From Cyanophora paradoxa (Eukaryota; Glaucocystophyceae; Cyanophorales; Cyanophoraceae), in contig QPMI01000542.1 of assembly GCA_004431415.1 (NCBI GenBank), forward strand, positions 372,001-436,000: a DNA stretch of 64,000 nt. The letters run 5' to 3'. Of the stretch, positions 25,401 to 37,100 are shown piece after piece. Under the pieces are notes generated by a model, which saw only the letters and a list, made by a program, of their open reading frames with translations, was not told the origin of the DNA and did not search any database. Every line of letters starts with the position of its first letter. Within the stretch, counting starts at the first letter, position 1. The position numbers were made by a program, and so were the translations under genes.

Positions 25401-28400
25401 CTCAGGAACCAGGTACCCCGCCCCGCTCCCCTCGGCGGGCCGCCTCCGCCGCCGCTGCCGACGCTGGCGACGCGCCGCGCGTCGCAGGCGGCGGCGGCGC
25501 GCAAGAAGCCTCCGGTGGCGCCGAGGAAGCCGGGGGCTGGGCCCGGCGGGCACAGCCGGCAGCCTAGCGGCGACGGCTCCGAGGGCGGCTGGGGCGACGA
25601 GGCGGGGAAGGCGAGGCGGGGCGGCGGGGGCGGCGGGGGCGGGGGCGGCCACCCGCCCCGGCCACCGGCGGCAGATCAGCGGCGCCGGGAGCGTCGCGAG
25701 CGCAGCGACGTTCGAGGAGCGCGCGAGCGGCGTCGACGGCGAGGAGGAGGATGCGGAGGAGGCGGGCGGGGAGGAGGAAGGGGAGGAGGGCGAGGGCGAG
25801 GACGAGGAGGAGGACGCGGCGGGCGCGAGCGGGTCGGGCGAGGACGGCCCCGGAGGCGGAGGCGACAGGCTCGCGGGCCTGCCGGGCGCCGTCGGCAAGA
25901 AGAAGAAGAAGACGAGGGGGCGGGAGGCAAGGCCGGGGCCGGCGGGTCGGGCGGGGCGGCCGCGCTGGCGCGCTCGCCGCTCGGCCGAACGGCAGCGCGC
26001 CGGGCTCCGCGGGTCCGCATTTGGCCCCGGGGCCGGCGGCGGCCTCGACCGGCGCGCGCCGCGGTCGCGGGGCGGGGCCGGCGACGCGAGCCGCCGCGCC
26101 TCGACCGTGGCCCCCATCGGGTGCGCCCGCGCGCCCCTTGCGTGTCCCGCGCCGCTCGCCTCGCCTGACGGCGCCGCAGGACCGACCTCCTCGCGCGTCT
26201 GACGGCGAGCCACCGCTCGCTGTCCAGCGACGACGAGGAGACCGGCCGCGCCAACGCGCTGGTGCGCCCCCCGCGCGCCCGCGCGCCCGCGCGCCGCTGC
26301 GCTCGTCGTCTAAACTCGACTTACTTCTTCTTCTCCGGCAGTACCACTTGGACGGCGACCGGGACGCAGACGGCGGTCATCTGGTGGTCCAGGTGCTTTG
26401 AACTTCATAACTTCCCGACTTCGACTCCCGTCCCTTGCCTCGCCTGAGCGCGTTTCAGGGGCGCGAGCTAGCGGCCACAGCCGGCCCGGGCCACCACCAC
26501 CACCACTCGGGTCCGTTCGCGTTACCTGCGCGCCGCGCTCGCTCGTCCCCGCCCTCTAGATCTCACGCGAGCCCCGGGCAGGCCGCGACGGGCCCGGGAC
26601 CGCCGGGGGCGCCAACTTCAGCGAGAAGGAGAAGCGGCGCTCGGGCCGCGGGCACTCGCAGCGCGCCAAGCACATCGAGGTGGCGAAGCTTGCCCCGCCC
26701 CCCGCGAATTTCCTGAATTTCCGTCCATCCACGCAGGCGGGCGTGGCGGCGCTGGAGGCGGCGCTGGCGGCGAAGGACCGGCTCGTGGCGGAGCTCCAGG
26801 GACAGCTGGCCGCCCTCCTCGGGCCCGGCGCCAAGGTGCGCCAGGGCGGAGGAGCGGGGCGGACGGGCGGAGGAGCGGGCGGAGGGGCGGGGGGGCCCGC
26901 TGCTGGAGTGGGGCTTTGTCGGGCTTGACGGGGCCGGGCGGGTGGGGGCGCGGGGGTGCGGGCCGGCGGGCGGGGCGTCTGACGGCCTCGGCCCCGCCGC
27001 GCGCGCGCACGCGCAGATCGCGGGCATCGGCGACTTCCCCTCGGCGGGGGCGGCCGCCGCCAGCGCACTCGCGATCGCCACGGGGGCGGGGAGTAGTGGG
27101 ACCTCGCCCTCGCGCGCCGGGCCCGGGCCCGTCCCGCAGGTCAGACCCGCCTCCTTCTTATCGTCCCTCTCTCTAAATATATCTCTCAGATCACGACCAC
27201 CATCTCGAGCTTCCAGCAGATGCAGCAGCAGCAGCAGCAGCAGCAGCAGCACGAGCCGGGAGGGGGCGAGGCCGCCGCCGGGGGCGACGGCGAGCTCCTG
27301 GAGGCGATGCAGGCGCGCCCCCGCCCGCCCTCCCGCCCTCTGAAGCTCCGACCGGATTTTTCAAGCTCGAGCTAAGCTTAGGATCAGATTACTAATTAGG
27401 CTACTAATTACTAGTCGCTGGCCGATAAAGACTCTGGCTTCTAATTGCGTCGCGTCCTGCGCAGGCGGCGCTGGCGGCCCCGGGGGCACCGCTCAAAGAG
27501 TGCGCCGCAGCCGGCCCGGCCCGGCGGCCGGGCCCCGCCGCCGCCGCCGTCGGCTCCCTTTGACCTGTACCCCGGCCTGCCCGCCTCCGCTTCGTTTGCA
27601 GGCTGGAGGCCGTCGAGGAGCTGAGCCACGAGCTCCGCGACACGCTCCGCGTCACGAAGGTCGGCGCGGATTATTTCCTGGAATCGAGCGGGCTTCAAAT
27701 CCCGAAATCGAGCCTCGTCGTGCAGGCGGCGCTGGTGGACGCCATGGCGAGCTTCCGTCACGGGGAGGGCGGGAGGGCGCCGGCGCCGGCGGGGCCGGCG
27801 GGGCCGCCGGGGCCGGCGGGCGGGCTGTGGGGGGCGACGCGGCGGCCATGCTCGGCGGGGCCGCCGGCCACGCGGTGCGGCCGCCCATCTACTCCTACCT
27901 ATCTTCCCAGTTCTTTTGACTCTTATATCAAACCTTAATATCAAACCTTTACTTGTATCTTTCCAGCTCGTTTGGCGCCTTGATGAATGTTCCCCGGCAG
28001 GAGGGCCCCGGGCACGCGGTGGCCAAGGCCTACACCTTCCTCGAGCGCATGGAGGAGCGCATCCGCCAGGCCCGCAAGGTGCGGGGGGGGGGGAGGGGGG
28101 GGGGGCGAGGCGAGGCGGGGGAAGGGGAGGGGGAGGGGGGCGTTCCGACCCGCCTCGTCTCGAGCGAGGAGGACGCTCACCTGAGCTTCGGCGCAGCGGT
28201 TCGACGCGAAGCGGCTCAGGATCCTGGAGGACGAGCGGAGGCGGGTCGAGACGCTGTGCGCTCGTTCAAGCTTCCCCCCCCCTCTCCCCCCCCTTCCCCC
28301 TCCCCCCCCCCCCCCCCCCCTTCTTTCTTTCTGTTCCCTGACGTTTCTTCTGGCAGGGTGCGCTTCGTGGGCGTGGTGGTGTCGAGGCAGCAGCAGCACC

Positions 28401-28983
28401 AGCAGCAGGGGGCCAGGGCGCCGGGGCCCCTCGGCCCCGTCGTCAAGCAGATCCTGCCCCCCATCAACAGCCAGGTGGGGGTGGGCTTTACATTTCGCTC
28501 CCTTTCATCGTCTTCGTCCTCGCTTTCCTCGAGCTGAGCTTCCGAACAGCACTCGCCAACGAGGAACGGCGTCACGGGCCCGACGCCCTTCGACCAGACC
28601 GCATCGCCCTCCGAGGCGCGCCCGCCCGAGTTTTCTAGGCTCGCCCCTCTGCCTCTTACTTTGTCCTGCGTGCCGTGCAGGCGGCCGCGATGGCGCTGAC
28701 GTTCTCGCCCCTGCGGACGATCGCGGTGGGGCCGAAGCCCATGGGCCATCCCGCGTCCATGGTCCTCCGGGGCTCGGTACCCCCCCGGAACGAGTCCCCC
28801 ACGCGCCTGCGCCAGTCCGGCTCCTTCGGGGCGCCCGGCGGCGGGCCCGGGCACGGCCTGGGCGCCTCGTCCTCGCTCCCCGCGCTGCACGCCCGCGGGC
28901 CGGGGCCCTCTCCGGGGCCGGCAGGCGGCAAGCGGGCGACAATGCAGAGGCGGAGCCAGGGTGATTTCCAGCCTTTACTCTAG
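22429..28983 (+). CDS. Coiled-coil protein with polyglutamine tract, multi-exon
   Basis: The family is not recognised. From ATG 22429 the first exon reads ARVQGAQTIELVRKIAARAE, and the next ones give SRSIADLYEDDFETE and IDHFMSELSNVMHAIVKE. Helical heptad-rich exons follow: NKHRKQELKDLYGAEMTALT, AEFARMKAELGEAREELERA and EDELTEVADALKKRTAQLDG. Then come ALFRKRPQLKDKACG, HEAHISALRDALARLAALLP, VADVAKLIEDAMAFTPPEAL, a Gly/Ala/Arg-rich acidic-basic region (25.4-26.4 kb), a CAG-encoded run of nine Gln (about 27221-27250), VEELSHELRDTLRVTKV, and a Ser/Pro/Gly-rich tail stopping at TAG 28981-28983. A structural or scaffold role is inferred. A ciliary or centrosomal protein would fit the YEDDFE word and coiled coils, but that is speculative. 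Introns are C-rich, with GTACCCC or GCGCG starts. Confidence 0.6.
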
Positions 28984-29107
28984 CTAGTCTTAGAAAATGG
29001 ACTCAGGCTGTGCATTTCTAGATCTTGATTCATTCAATGTCAGCGTCGACGTCTATATATAATATAATATATATAGCACTAGCACCTGCCAATGTGCAAC
29101 GTCGCGG
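28984..29107. other. Short intergenic spacer
   Basis: AT-richer DNA with a TATATATAATATAATATATA run near 29053-29073. It lies between the coiled-coil gene and the retroelement nest. No feature beyond the AT run is seen. Confidence 0.4.
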
Positions 29108-29129
29108 GCGACTGTAGTTCCTCGTGCTC

Positions 29130-29267
29130 TTTTTTTGGAAAGTCTGCTCCATTCGTACACACATGACAGCAGTCCCCCGCTCCGCGCCTACCGGATACTG
29201 GGAAGCCTAGCTACACTGAGGAAAAGGACGAGCTCGGTTCCACAGCTTGTTGTCGTAGTCGAGCTGA
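29130..29267 (-). mobile_element. 138-bp retroposed element with 17-bp TSD
   Basis: The 17 bases TGTAGTTCCTCGTGCTC occur at 29113-29129 and 29268-29284 and flank a 138-bp insert that starts with T7, which is a poly-A tail on the minus strand. A second copy in the opposite orientation lies at 62656-62797. It is SINE-sized, or a strongly truncated LINE; no tRNA-like promoter was recognised. Confidence 0.75.
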
Positions 29268-29719
29268 TGTAGTTCCTCGTGCTCGTTCTCCTTATTTGCT
29301 GCGTCCCCGTGCTCCTCGTCGTTCTAGTGTGACTAGTAATTCTGCGTCGACGCCCTTGAGTTCTTCTACTCCTTCTCCTCGTGCTCGTTCTCCTTATCTT
29401 TTGCGTTCTTCTGATCGTGTCCCTTCTCGTGATCCCTGCGATAAGAATCACGCCTTCGAATCCCGCCCGCTCCACATAATTCCGATCGATCATTTCCCAC
29501 CTTGCCTGTATACGCCCCCGCAGTGCTGGAGTAGACTAGAGGCTGTGGCCGGTAATTCCTCGAGCTCCAATTCAATTCTGTCCCGTTTGGGCCTATCCTC
29601 GAGCTCCAATTCAATTCTGTCCCGTTTGCTCCCGCTGCATGTTTGCTTCAGCGCTGTCTTCCTCTCTCTTCGTCGCGGGACCCTGCCTGGCCTTTTTGTT
29701 CTTGGCGCAGGCCCTTCGG

Positions 29720-31388
29720 CCTTTCTTTCTCTTGATAATCTTGCGTTCACTTTCGCTCGTATGCTCCCTCTCCGCCTCTCCTCTGTTCGTCGCTTCTACT
29801 GCCTTGAGGTCCAGCGGCTTCGCGATGTGTCTAGCCACGCTCAGATGCCCGATGCTAAGTGGGGGTTTCCCGGCGCCTTGTCTCCGTCCCGTCTTCCTAA
29901 TCTTGTCGTCCTTCAGTGTTTCCCGATGCTTTGGATCGATGCTCTTTACCGTTTGCATTTCAAATTGTATCGTTTGGGCGAGCAACAGTCGCCCCGCCGT
30001 CGTTTCTGTCGGGTTTGTAATGACGGATCTGCTCGCTCTCACGCGCACGTTTTCTCTGAGTGCCCGCTTTCTCGTTCGTTCTGGATTTCATTCGTGAGCG
30101 CCTGAATTCCTGGGCTTCTACTCTTCCACCGGATGAGCGTGAAGAGGTCGCAGTGCCTGAGCTCTCTCTCTTCCACATCCTCTCGGTTCCGGATTTATCT
30201 GGGCCCATTTTGCGCAGTAAAGTTAACCCCGCCTTCTGCCTTCGCTCACTTGGAGCGATCCTTGCTGGCGTATTTTCCATCCAACAGGTTGCTCGCGCTC
30301 GGTGCGATCTTGAGGAGGCTGACATTGATGCGCCTTCTTACAACCGCGCCGCGCTTGTTGCCGCCTGGGACAGAAATATGTCGTACCTCGAGTTCACCCT
30401 TTCGCAGGCTTCGGCCTTGTTGGAGGAGCGGCGCGCTCGCTTGGCTGCTGCTGACGCTGATGATCAGGCTGCCTCGGATGATGACGCACATGATTCAGAG
30501 TCTGGTACCGGTTCTCATCGTTCTAGTTCAAGCTCTGATTCTGACTCGTCCGGCGCTCCTTCTTCGGGCGGTGCTGACAACCTCGTCTCTTCGCGTGACA
30601 TCGATTCTGTCCTCCGGAATCCTGCGGAGTTTGCCGTTCGTGGGAATGTCCCGTTGGGGATCCCTGGTGGTCGCCCGCCTCCTGCGCCGTCCCCTCCTGC
30701 TCTGGCCCCTGTAGTGACCCTTGGCCCATTCCTATTCCTGCTCTCGCTGCCCCTCTCGACGCTCCTTTCCCCCATTCCCTGCGGTCCCGATCCCTGTGCT
30801 CCTTGGCCCTCTGGCCCCGCCTCTGCCTCCTCCCTCCTTACAACTTGCTGTCACGGGCCTCTTCACTTGCCTGTTCCCCGGCAGGTCCCTGGTCATCTTG
30901 CAGCTCCATACCCCTTCTTACCTCTTCCCCTTGCTCCTCCACTTCCGCCCCTGCGAGGCCCTCTTTCTGACGTCCTCCTGGTTCAGCCCCCTCTTCAGCC
31001 CATCCTTCTTGCCCCCGCTTCTGCAACTGTGACGCTGGGCGGCACTATCTTTTTGCATGCCCTCCCGCCTCTACGTCCCCGGTCTCTTTGCGTCTGCATC
31101 CACTTTCCCGGATCCGCTTGCAGGCCCCCTCGCCTCCAGAGCTCGCCATCACTTCGGCCTCCCTCGCCTCCGCTCTCGATTCTCCATACCCTTCGAATAG
31201 CCGCCTCCTCTCTCCTCCTCCGCCCTCCCTCCCCCCCTCGAGCTCCGGGTCCTCGGCCTCTGCCCCGCTTCCGAGTGTTGGCGAGACTGTCCTCTTTTCG
31301 ATCTCCCCGTCATTCCGGCTCCCTGCTCCCCTTCGGCGCCTCGGGTCCCATCTGCGGGTCCTATCCCGCTTCCTGGCGCTCGTGAGAT
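29720..31388 (+). pseudogene. Degenerate non-LTR retrotransposon ORF (zf-RVT-type C-terminus)
   Basis: The frame ending at 30105 reads PRRRFCRVCNDGSARSHAHV then FSECPLSRSFWISF, the C-x2-C ... H-x4-C arrangement seen in the zinc-binding domain after the reverse transcriptase of LINE-type elements. Just after FWISF the sense moves to another frame (IRERLNSWASTLPPDEREEV, VNPAFCLRSLGAILAGVFSI), so a frameshift lies near 30090. Downstream the protein is an acidic/Ser patch (SESGTGSHRSSSSSDSDSSG) and a long Pro/Ser/Arg-rich tail. No RT catalytic YxDD motif is seen in the window, so the copy is 5'-truncated and inactive. The zf-RVT assignment rests on motif resemblance. Confidence 0.55.
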
Positions 31389-32601
31389 TCGCCGCCGGCG
31401 CCCTCGTCGGGCCCTTGCGCCCTCGAGCTCGTCTCTCTCTGCACCGCCCATGGCCATGACCTCCGTGTCATCTGCTCCGGCGCCACCCGACCTTTCTCCT
31501 GCTTTGCTGCCCTCTCTTCGGCGCCGGCAGCGATCCCCGTCACCTGCTCGTGGCCCTTCCCCTGCCTCCGACCCTTCCTCGGCCCCCTCCTCGCCTCTTC
31601 CGTCTCGTCGGCCCCCGCCGCATTCCCGTCGGCGGATCTCTCGATCGACCCTGGACTCTCCGCCTGCCACTGTCTGCGGGTACCTCCGCCGCCGTGTTCG
31701 GCGCCGGCTGTCAGTACTTTGCTCGGTAGCTCCCCCGTCGTGGCTCCTCGGGGCCTCTTCGTCGTCGTCGTTCGCTGGGTTCCGGCTCCGGGTCAGATTT
31801 CTCGCCGGGCTTACCTTCTCCTGGCTCTGCTCCTGGGCCCTCAGCTCCGGGACCGGCTTCCCCGATCTCCTTCCGGACTCGTGGTCGTACCCGTCGCCGG
31901 CTTGCCGAGCCTGCGGCTCCTTCTACTTCCCCCCGGCGGTTTGCCGGGCCGGACCCTCCGGCCTTTGTTCTTGATACCGGACTACCGCCTTTGTCCTTGT
32001 CTTCTGCTTCGCTGGTCGCGATCGTATCCCGCCGGCGCCGGCGTACTTCTTCGTCTTCTAGTTTAGTTCGGTCTGGTTCGGATTCTGATCGTAGTGTTGA
32101 TGCTAGAGTTAGTTTCAATACTAGCTATAGTCCTCGTGCTCGACCTGTTGTTCGCCGTCGTTTGCAGTTCGATTGCCCGCCTCGACCCCGGCCGGCTTTA
32201 GTGATTCCTTTGACTGTTCTTTTGCCTGCTCTTGATCCGCCTGCTCCGCCTCCTGTGTCCTCCTCGACCTCGTGCCGTAGCTCTGCCCTTTCGCATCGTC
32301 CTGCTTCGCCTCCACCTCCATGTCGTCTTGTTGTTCCTCTTACTTGTCTTCTTCCTGTTATTTATCTTTCTCAATTTTGTCCCCCGCTTCTTAGTGATGT
32401 AATTCCTTCTGATATTGATGGTATCTCTAGCTCTGGCTCTTCTTCGTGTCAGTTATCCTCTAGCTCTGGCTCTTCTTCGTGTCAGTTATCCTCTGTCCCT
32501 AGATCTGCTCGATTTATCGTCTCTTCTCGCAATCGATCTGTCTCGAGCTCTGTGTCTTTCCTTTTTTATTGTCGATTTTGGCTCTTTGTCTTATCTTTCT
32601 T

Positions 32602-33744
32602 TTTTTTTTTTTGAGAGACTACGGTGGGGCGAACCCCCCGTAGGTAGTGATATTAAAGACAACAAAGCAATCATAAATCAAAGATACAGTAAACTAGCAC
32701 AAAATATATACAGAATCAAGAGGGATCACGAGAAAGGACACGATCAGAAGAACGCAAAAGATAAGGAGAACGAGCACGAGGAGAAGGAGTAGAAGAGCTC
32801 AAGGGCGTCGATGCAGAAGTACTAGTCACACTAGAACGACGAGGAGCACGGGGACGCAGCAAATAAGGAGAACGAGCACGAGGAACTACAGTCGAAGACG
32901 AAGATCTAGACGAAGACGACAAGACAGAGCTAACAGCAGAACTAGAAGACGTAGTCGCAGGAGGCAAAGGCGGTAGAACAGTAGGAGAGGCGAAACGTAG
33001 GACACCACTAGAGGGGAAAGTCGAAGCTGGCGGAGTGTCTAAACGGAATCGAGATTGTAGAGTTGGTAAAACAATGGACGGCTGAAGACTAATCTGAGGA
33101 ACTGGGGACGACACGAGGAAAGGGGCAGAGCTCGGGTGCAGACTCGGAATCGGCAGTATAAGAGGAGGGGCGAAACGCAAGCCAGTAGTGACAGGGAAGG
33201 CAGACGATGGGGCTGAACCAGGCGGGAGAGGCAAATATAGCGAAGTAGAAGAGAGAGAAGGGTACACACGAGGAACGTCACCATACACAAAATACTCGCT
33301 GCCAAAAACTATACGGTCTGACGGTCGCTGAAGATAAAGAGGCGGAACTGCCTGAGGGCTAACAGTGAGAGATGGAGGAGGAAGAGGCAGAGCTAACGAC
33401 AAAGGGAACGGAATCAAAGGTACAGGGAAGGCATGGAATACACGAGGAACTGGAAGGTGGAGGGGCCAGTGCTCCTAACTAACATCGATGAAGCATCTGA
33501 TGGAGGTGACGGCAAAACAACTGAGGGTAAACTAAGTTGAGGTGAAGCGAAGATTGATACAAGACTATCATGAATCAAAGGGGGCCATGCAGGAACCGGC
33601 GGGCGAGGTGGATCTGGCGGGACAGCCAGAGGGGAAGCCGAAGGTACAGGAGAGGAAAGCCGCAGGCGCCGAGACACATGGACAGGGGACGGATCGGCAT
33701 CGGGAGGCAAGGTTGAATTCGACGGAGACCGGGGGCGGCGAATT
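32602..33744 (-). mobile_element. Non-LTR retroelement copy C, inserted in B with 14-bp TSD
   Basis: GTCTTATCTTTCTT occurs at 32588-32601 and 33745-33758, flanking a minus-strand insert whose poly-A appears as T11 at 32602-32612. Next to the tail is the same stem sequence (CTACGGTGGGGCGAACCCCC) as at the 3' end of A/D, so C and A/D are one family. A Pro/Ser-rich open frame (32716-33417, minus) covers most of it; the 5' part is truncated. Confidence 0.8.
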
Positions 33745-34177
33745 GTCTTATCTTTCTTCGTGCTCTTGTCTTAGTTATTTTGCTATTTTGTCTCTATGCC
33801 CCCTGGGCAGCCCCCGCAGTGCTGGTGTCTAGAGACTGTGGCCGGTAATTCACCAAAAAAAAAAATGTGGCCGGTAATTCACCAAAAAAAAAAATTCTCG
33901 TGATCCCTCTTGATTCTGTATATATTTTGTGCTAGTTTACTGTATCTTTGAGTTGTGATTGCTTTGTTGTCTTTAATATCACTACCTACGGGGGGTTCGC
34001 CCCACCGTAGTCTCTCAAAAAAAATTTGATCGGCTTGCAATTGATCATGAGGGTACGGCGCGGCTTGACCAAGCTTGCGGCTAGAGGCTTAGAGGGGTAC
34101 GCGCTCGTAGGTCGCTGAGCGCGTGCGCCGACGCGCCGTCCGCGCCTCCGGGGCACCGGGAAGACCCGGGCTCCCGG

Positions 34178-37100
34178 ATGTCGCTCCCGGGAGATGAAGA
34201 GGGTGAGCATCGCGCCGTGGCTGCGCTGCGGGGCTCGCCGTTCAAAAGCACCCTGCCCCGCGGGCCCGGCGGCCGCATAAGCTTGCAACGCACATGTCTG
34301 TGACCTCGCGCGCGCAGGCTACTTGTCCCCGCTCGGCTCTCCGATCCTCGACGGCGACGACGACGAGGAAGATGGCGGCGAGCTCAAGGAGCTCGAGGCG
34401 TGCGAGGCGCAGGAATCTAAAACGGCCCCGGAGGATTCCGGCGCGCTCTTGCAGGATCAAGACAGCTCGGCCCCAGCAGCTGCGATGCGCGGAGCTTGCG
34501 AGTCGTCGGGCAGCATAACGGGCGCATGCGTGAGCTTGGACGTCGACGATCTGTATGATCCGGAGCTGGACACTTTGGCTGCAGCTGCAGCGGTGCGAGC
34601 AGCACGCGCACACGAGGCTCCGGATCCGGAGGCGCTGCGCGAGCCAGCCCATACTGTTGGCGACCTGGCCACAGCGCTCCTGAGTCTCGCGCGGCGCCTC
34701 GCGTGTCCCGGCGGCCGCGTGGAGACGGCTTCTCTGCGGCAGCAGTTCGCCGCGTGGCACAGGGTGCGCCCCGCTTTCTCTGCGCTCTCCTTCGTTCTCT
34801 GATCGTGGCCGGGCCGATCGATCGATCGCAGGCCGTCTCGTGCGCGCCTTCGTGGTCGAAAGACGAGGAGCACTCAGTCGAGTCCGTGCTCGCGAAGCTG
34901 GGGATACCCGAAGTTAGCCCCCCCCCCCCCCTCCCCCCCCCTTCCCCCACCTCCCCCGGGCGCTCACAATCGGGCCCGTCGTTTTCAGGCGAGCGCTGAG
35001 GACTTCTCCGGAGACGAGGTACCCCCCCACCCACCCCTCGTCCCCCCCCCCGCTTCCCCCCCCCCCCCCCACATCCCCCCCCCCCCCGCGCGCCGCCTCC
35101 CCCCCCCCCCCCCCCCCCCTCCCCCCGCCCCCTCTTCCCCCCTGTTCGGCTCCTGCGGTGCTGACTCCTCCGGCCGCAGGCGGTCCTGCGGCTCCTCGAG
35201 GGGCGCGCGCGCCCCGCCCCGGGCCACGGCCCCGCCCTCCTGGAGCTCCTGGCCCCCGCCGGCCCCGGCCCGCTCCCCGCGGGGCTGCGCATGCGGCGCC
35301 CGCGCCGGAGGCCCCCGCCCGCGGCCCGGCTGCGGCCCCGTCGTCGTCTTCTGCATCGCCCCCCGTTCCGCCGGGGCGGCCGGCGCCCTCTTCCGTCGCG
35401 ATCGGCGCTCCGGCTGGCACGCGGCTGCAGCCCGCGACGCCGCCTTCCGACCCCCTCGAGCTCGACTCGGAGTCGGAAGGCCCGGGCCTAAGAGGTCCCC
35501 TTCCAGAACCGCGGCGGGGCGGGGCGCACGCGTTCGAGGCGGCGCAGCCGCAGCCGGCGGCGGGGCCGCCCCAGGCCCTCAAGCTCCAGCTGCCGCTCTT
35601 CGCCCAGGTACGGTCGGGCCTCCCTCGTCTCGCGCGCGCCTCGCGCGCTTCGTTTCGAATTCGGGCGAGCTGACGGGAGGGGCAGGGCCGGCCGGTGTTG
35701 CAGCGCGTGCCCAAGAGCGCCGAAGCACTCCGCCTGGCGATACTCGAGATCGTGCGGGCGTGCTCTGGCCTCGGGCCGATGCCAGTGGCGGCCCTGCAGG
35801 CCCGGTTTGCGGACTGGTACAGGGTGCGCCAGGCTCTGGCTCGAGGCGCTGTTAACATATATAAGGACGCCCGGCGCCCGCGCCAGCGGACGTGCGATGC
35901 CTCTTATTGCGTTTCGCAGAGCGTTGCTACGCAGCACGGGTACGTCTGCAAGAGGGGGGGGCAGCCCCTGTCGGGCTACGAGCTGCCGGATGTCTACTGG
36001 GACGTGTGCGGGCAATCGGTGCGCACCTTTAATCTGATCTGCGGGCAGCTCGCGGCCGCCGTGGTCTAGATCTGCATGCATATGCGTGGTGAACTTGAAC
36101 TGAAACGTGCTCGCAGTCGCAGGCGCATGTAGCGAAGCTGCCGTTTGAGCGCGTTCTGCGGAAGCTTGTGGCGGCGTACGTTTACATGGAAGGGTCGAAG
36201 GGCACCGGCCCCACCGTTCGCTTGCCTTCCGGCGGCGAGCTCCTCACGGGCCACCCGACCGGACTGAGCCGCTCGGTTCCAAGTAGCATCGAGCAACTGC
36301 GGGTTGCACTTCAGGGGATCCAGCGGCAGCTTCTCGGAATCAAGGTGCGCTTGCAATTCCGATCGGCAATATCTGGGAATTCCGCAAATATGATTCGTTC
36401 TTGCAGAAGGAGGCTGGACCGCTGGCTGTTCTTCGCGAGTTCGCGGCGTGGCTGGATCGGGTCGGCCTCTCGTATCGCCAGTCATCGTTTGCCCCGCGAG
36501 AGGGCCCGAGGACCTCGAGCTCCGCCGACGACGCGGCGCGGTTCCTGTCCCTCTACCGGAATCTGCCCGGGAGCCGCCCCGTGCGCTGCCCCTCGCGATC
36601 GCGCTTCTGCAGGCGCTTCTGTCCATTTCGTTCTTCGCGCATATGCATGACGCTTCGAGGCAGGAACTGAGCGCAGAAGACGCCGTCTCTGGGCTCCTGC
36701 CGCCCCATCCTTTCTTTACGGGCCCTGCGGATCCCGCGGCCGACCAAGGCGCCAGCCCGGGCAGACCGGACCTGCAGGAGCTCCTGAGCGAGTTCCAGAG
36801 TGCCCCGAAGACGGCTGAAGAGTTGGCGGTCCGATCCGTCTCCCGATCCCTGCTCGCCATCTCGCACGACCTTTCTGCGCATGCAGGCCGTCGTGCGGGC
36901 GGCGGCGCGGGCGGTGGCGAGGAATTGCGTGCTGCAGTGGTCGAGGAACGCGTACTCCGCGAGGTGCAATCGCCTCAACGTGATGTGCCGCAGAACTTTC
37001 TCGTGCTTCTTCGGGTGGCACGCGGTCCGTGGCCTGCCCTCTATAGCTATCGCGACTGCACCTTTAATCATGTCTCACGATGAATTTTAATCCCGCCCTC

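Larger units (their letters stand above)
29438..33894 (+). mobile_element. Non-LTR retrotransposon copy B, inserted in A/D with 14-bp TSD
   Basis: It is bounded by TTCTCGTGATCCCT at 29424-29437 and 33895-33908 and ends in A11 (33884-33894). The last bases, TGTGGCCGGTAATTCACC plus A11, are present twice in tandem. A ~45-bp string (CCCCCGCAGTGCTGG ... GTGGCCGGTAATTC) occurs near both its left (about 29512-29557) and right (about 33810-33853) ends. It contains the degenerate RT C-terminal ORF described below and was itself invaded by element C at 32602-33744. Confidence 0.7.
29108..34024 (+). mobile_element. Outer non-LTR retroelement copy (A/D), split by later insertions
   Basis: The two parts 29108-29437 and 33895-34024 join into one 5'-truncated copy of a poly-A-tailed element. 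The left part ends and the right part begins with the same 14 bases, TTCTCGTGATCCCT, the target-site duplication made when element B entered. The 3' end carries a near-palindromic stem (CTACGG...CCGTAG, 33986-34010) followed by TCTC and an A-run (34017-34024). The coding-like stretch (RPRAPRRSSVTS, RARSPYLLRSSDR) matches the minus-strand copy at 32602-33744, confirming a family with at least two copies. Confidence 0.7.

Noticed and set aside
25362-26213. Minus-strand Ser/Pro/Ala-rich open frame of 283 codons
   Set aside because: Antisense to the Gly/Ala/Arg-rich exon of the coiled-coil gene; no independent support.
32602-34024. Apparent ~125-bp terminal inverted repeats, as in a DNA transposon or MITE
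   Set aside because: The arms are the poly-A-tailed 3' ends of two copies of one LINE family in opposite orientation; each has its own TSD history, so a TIR element is not needed.
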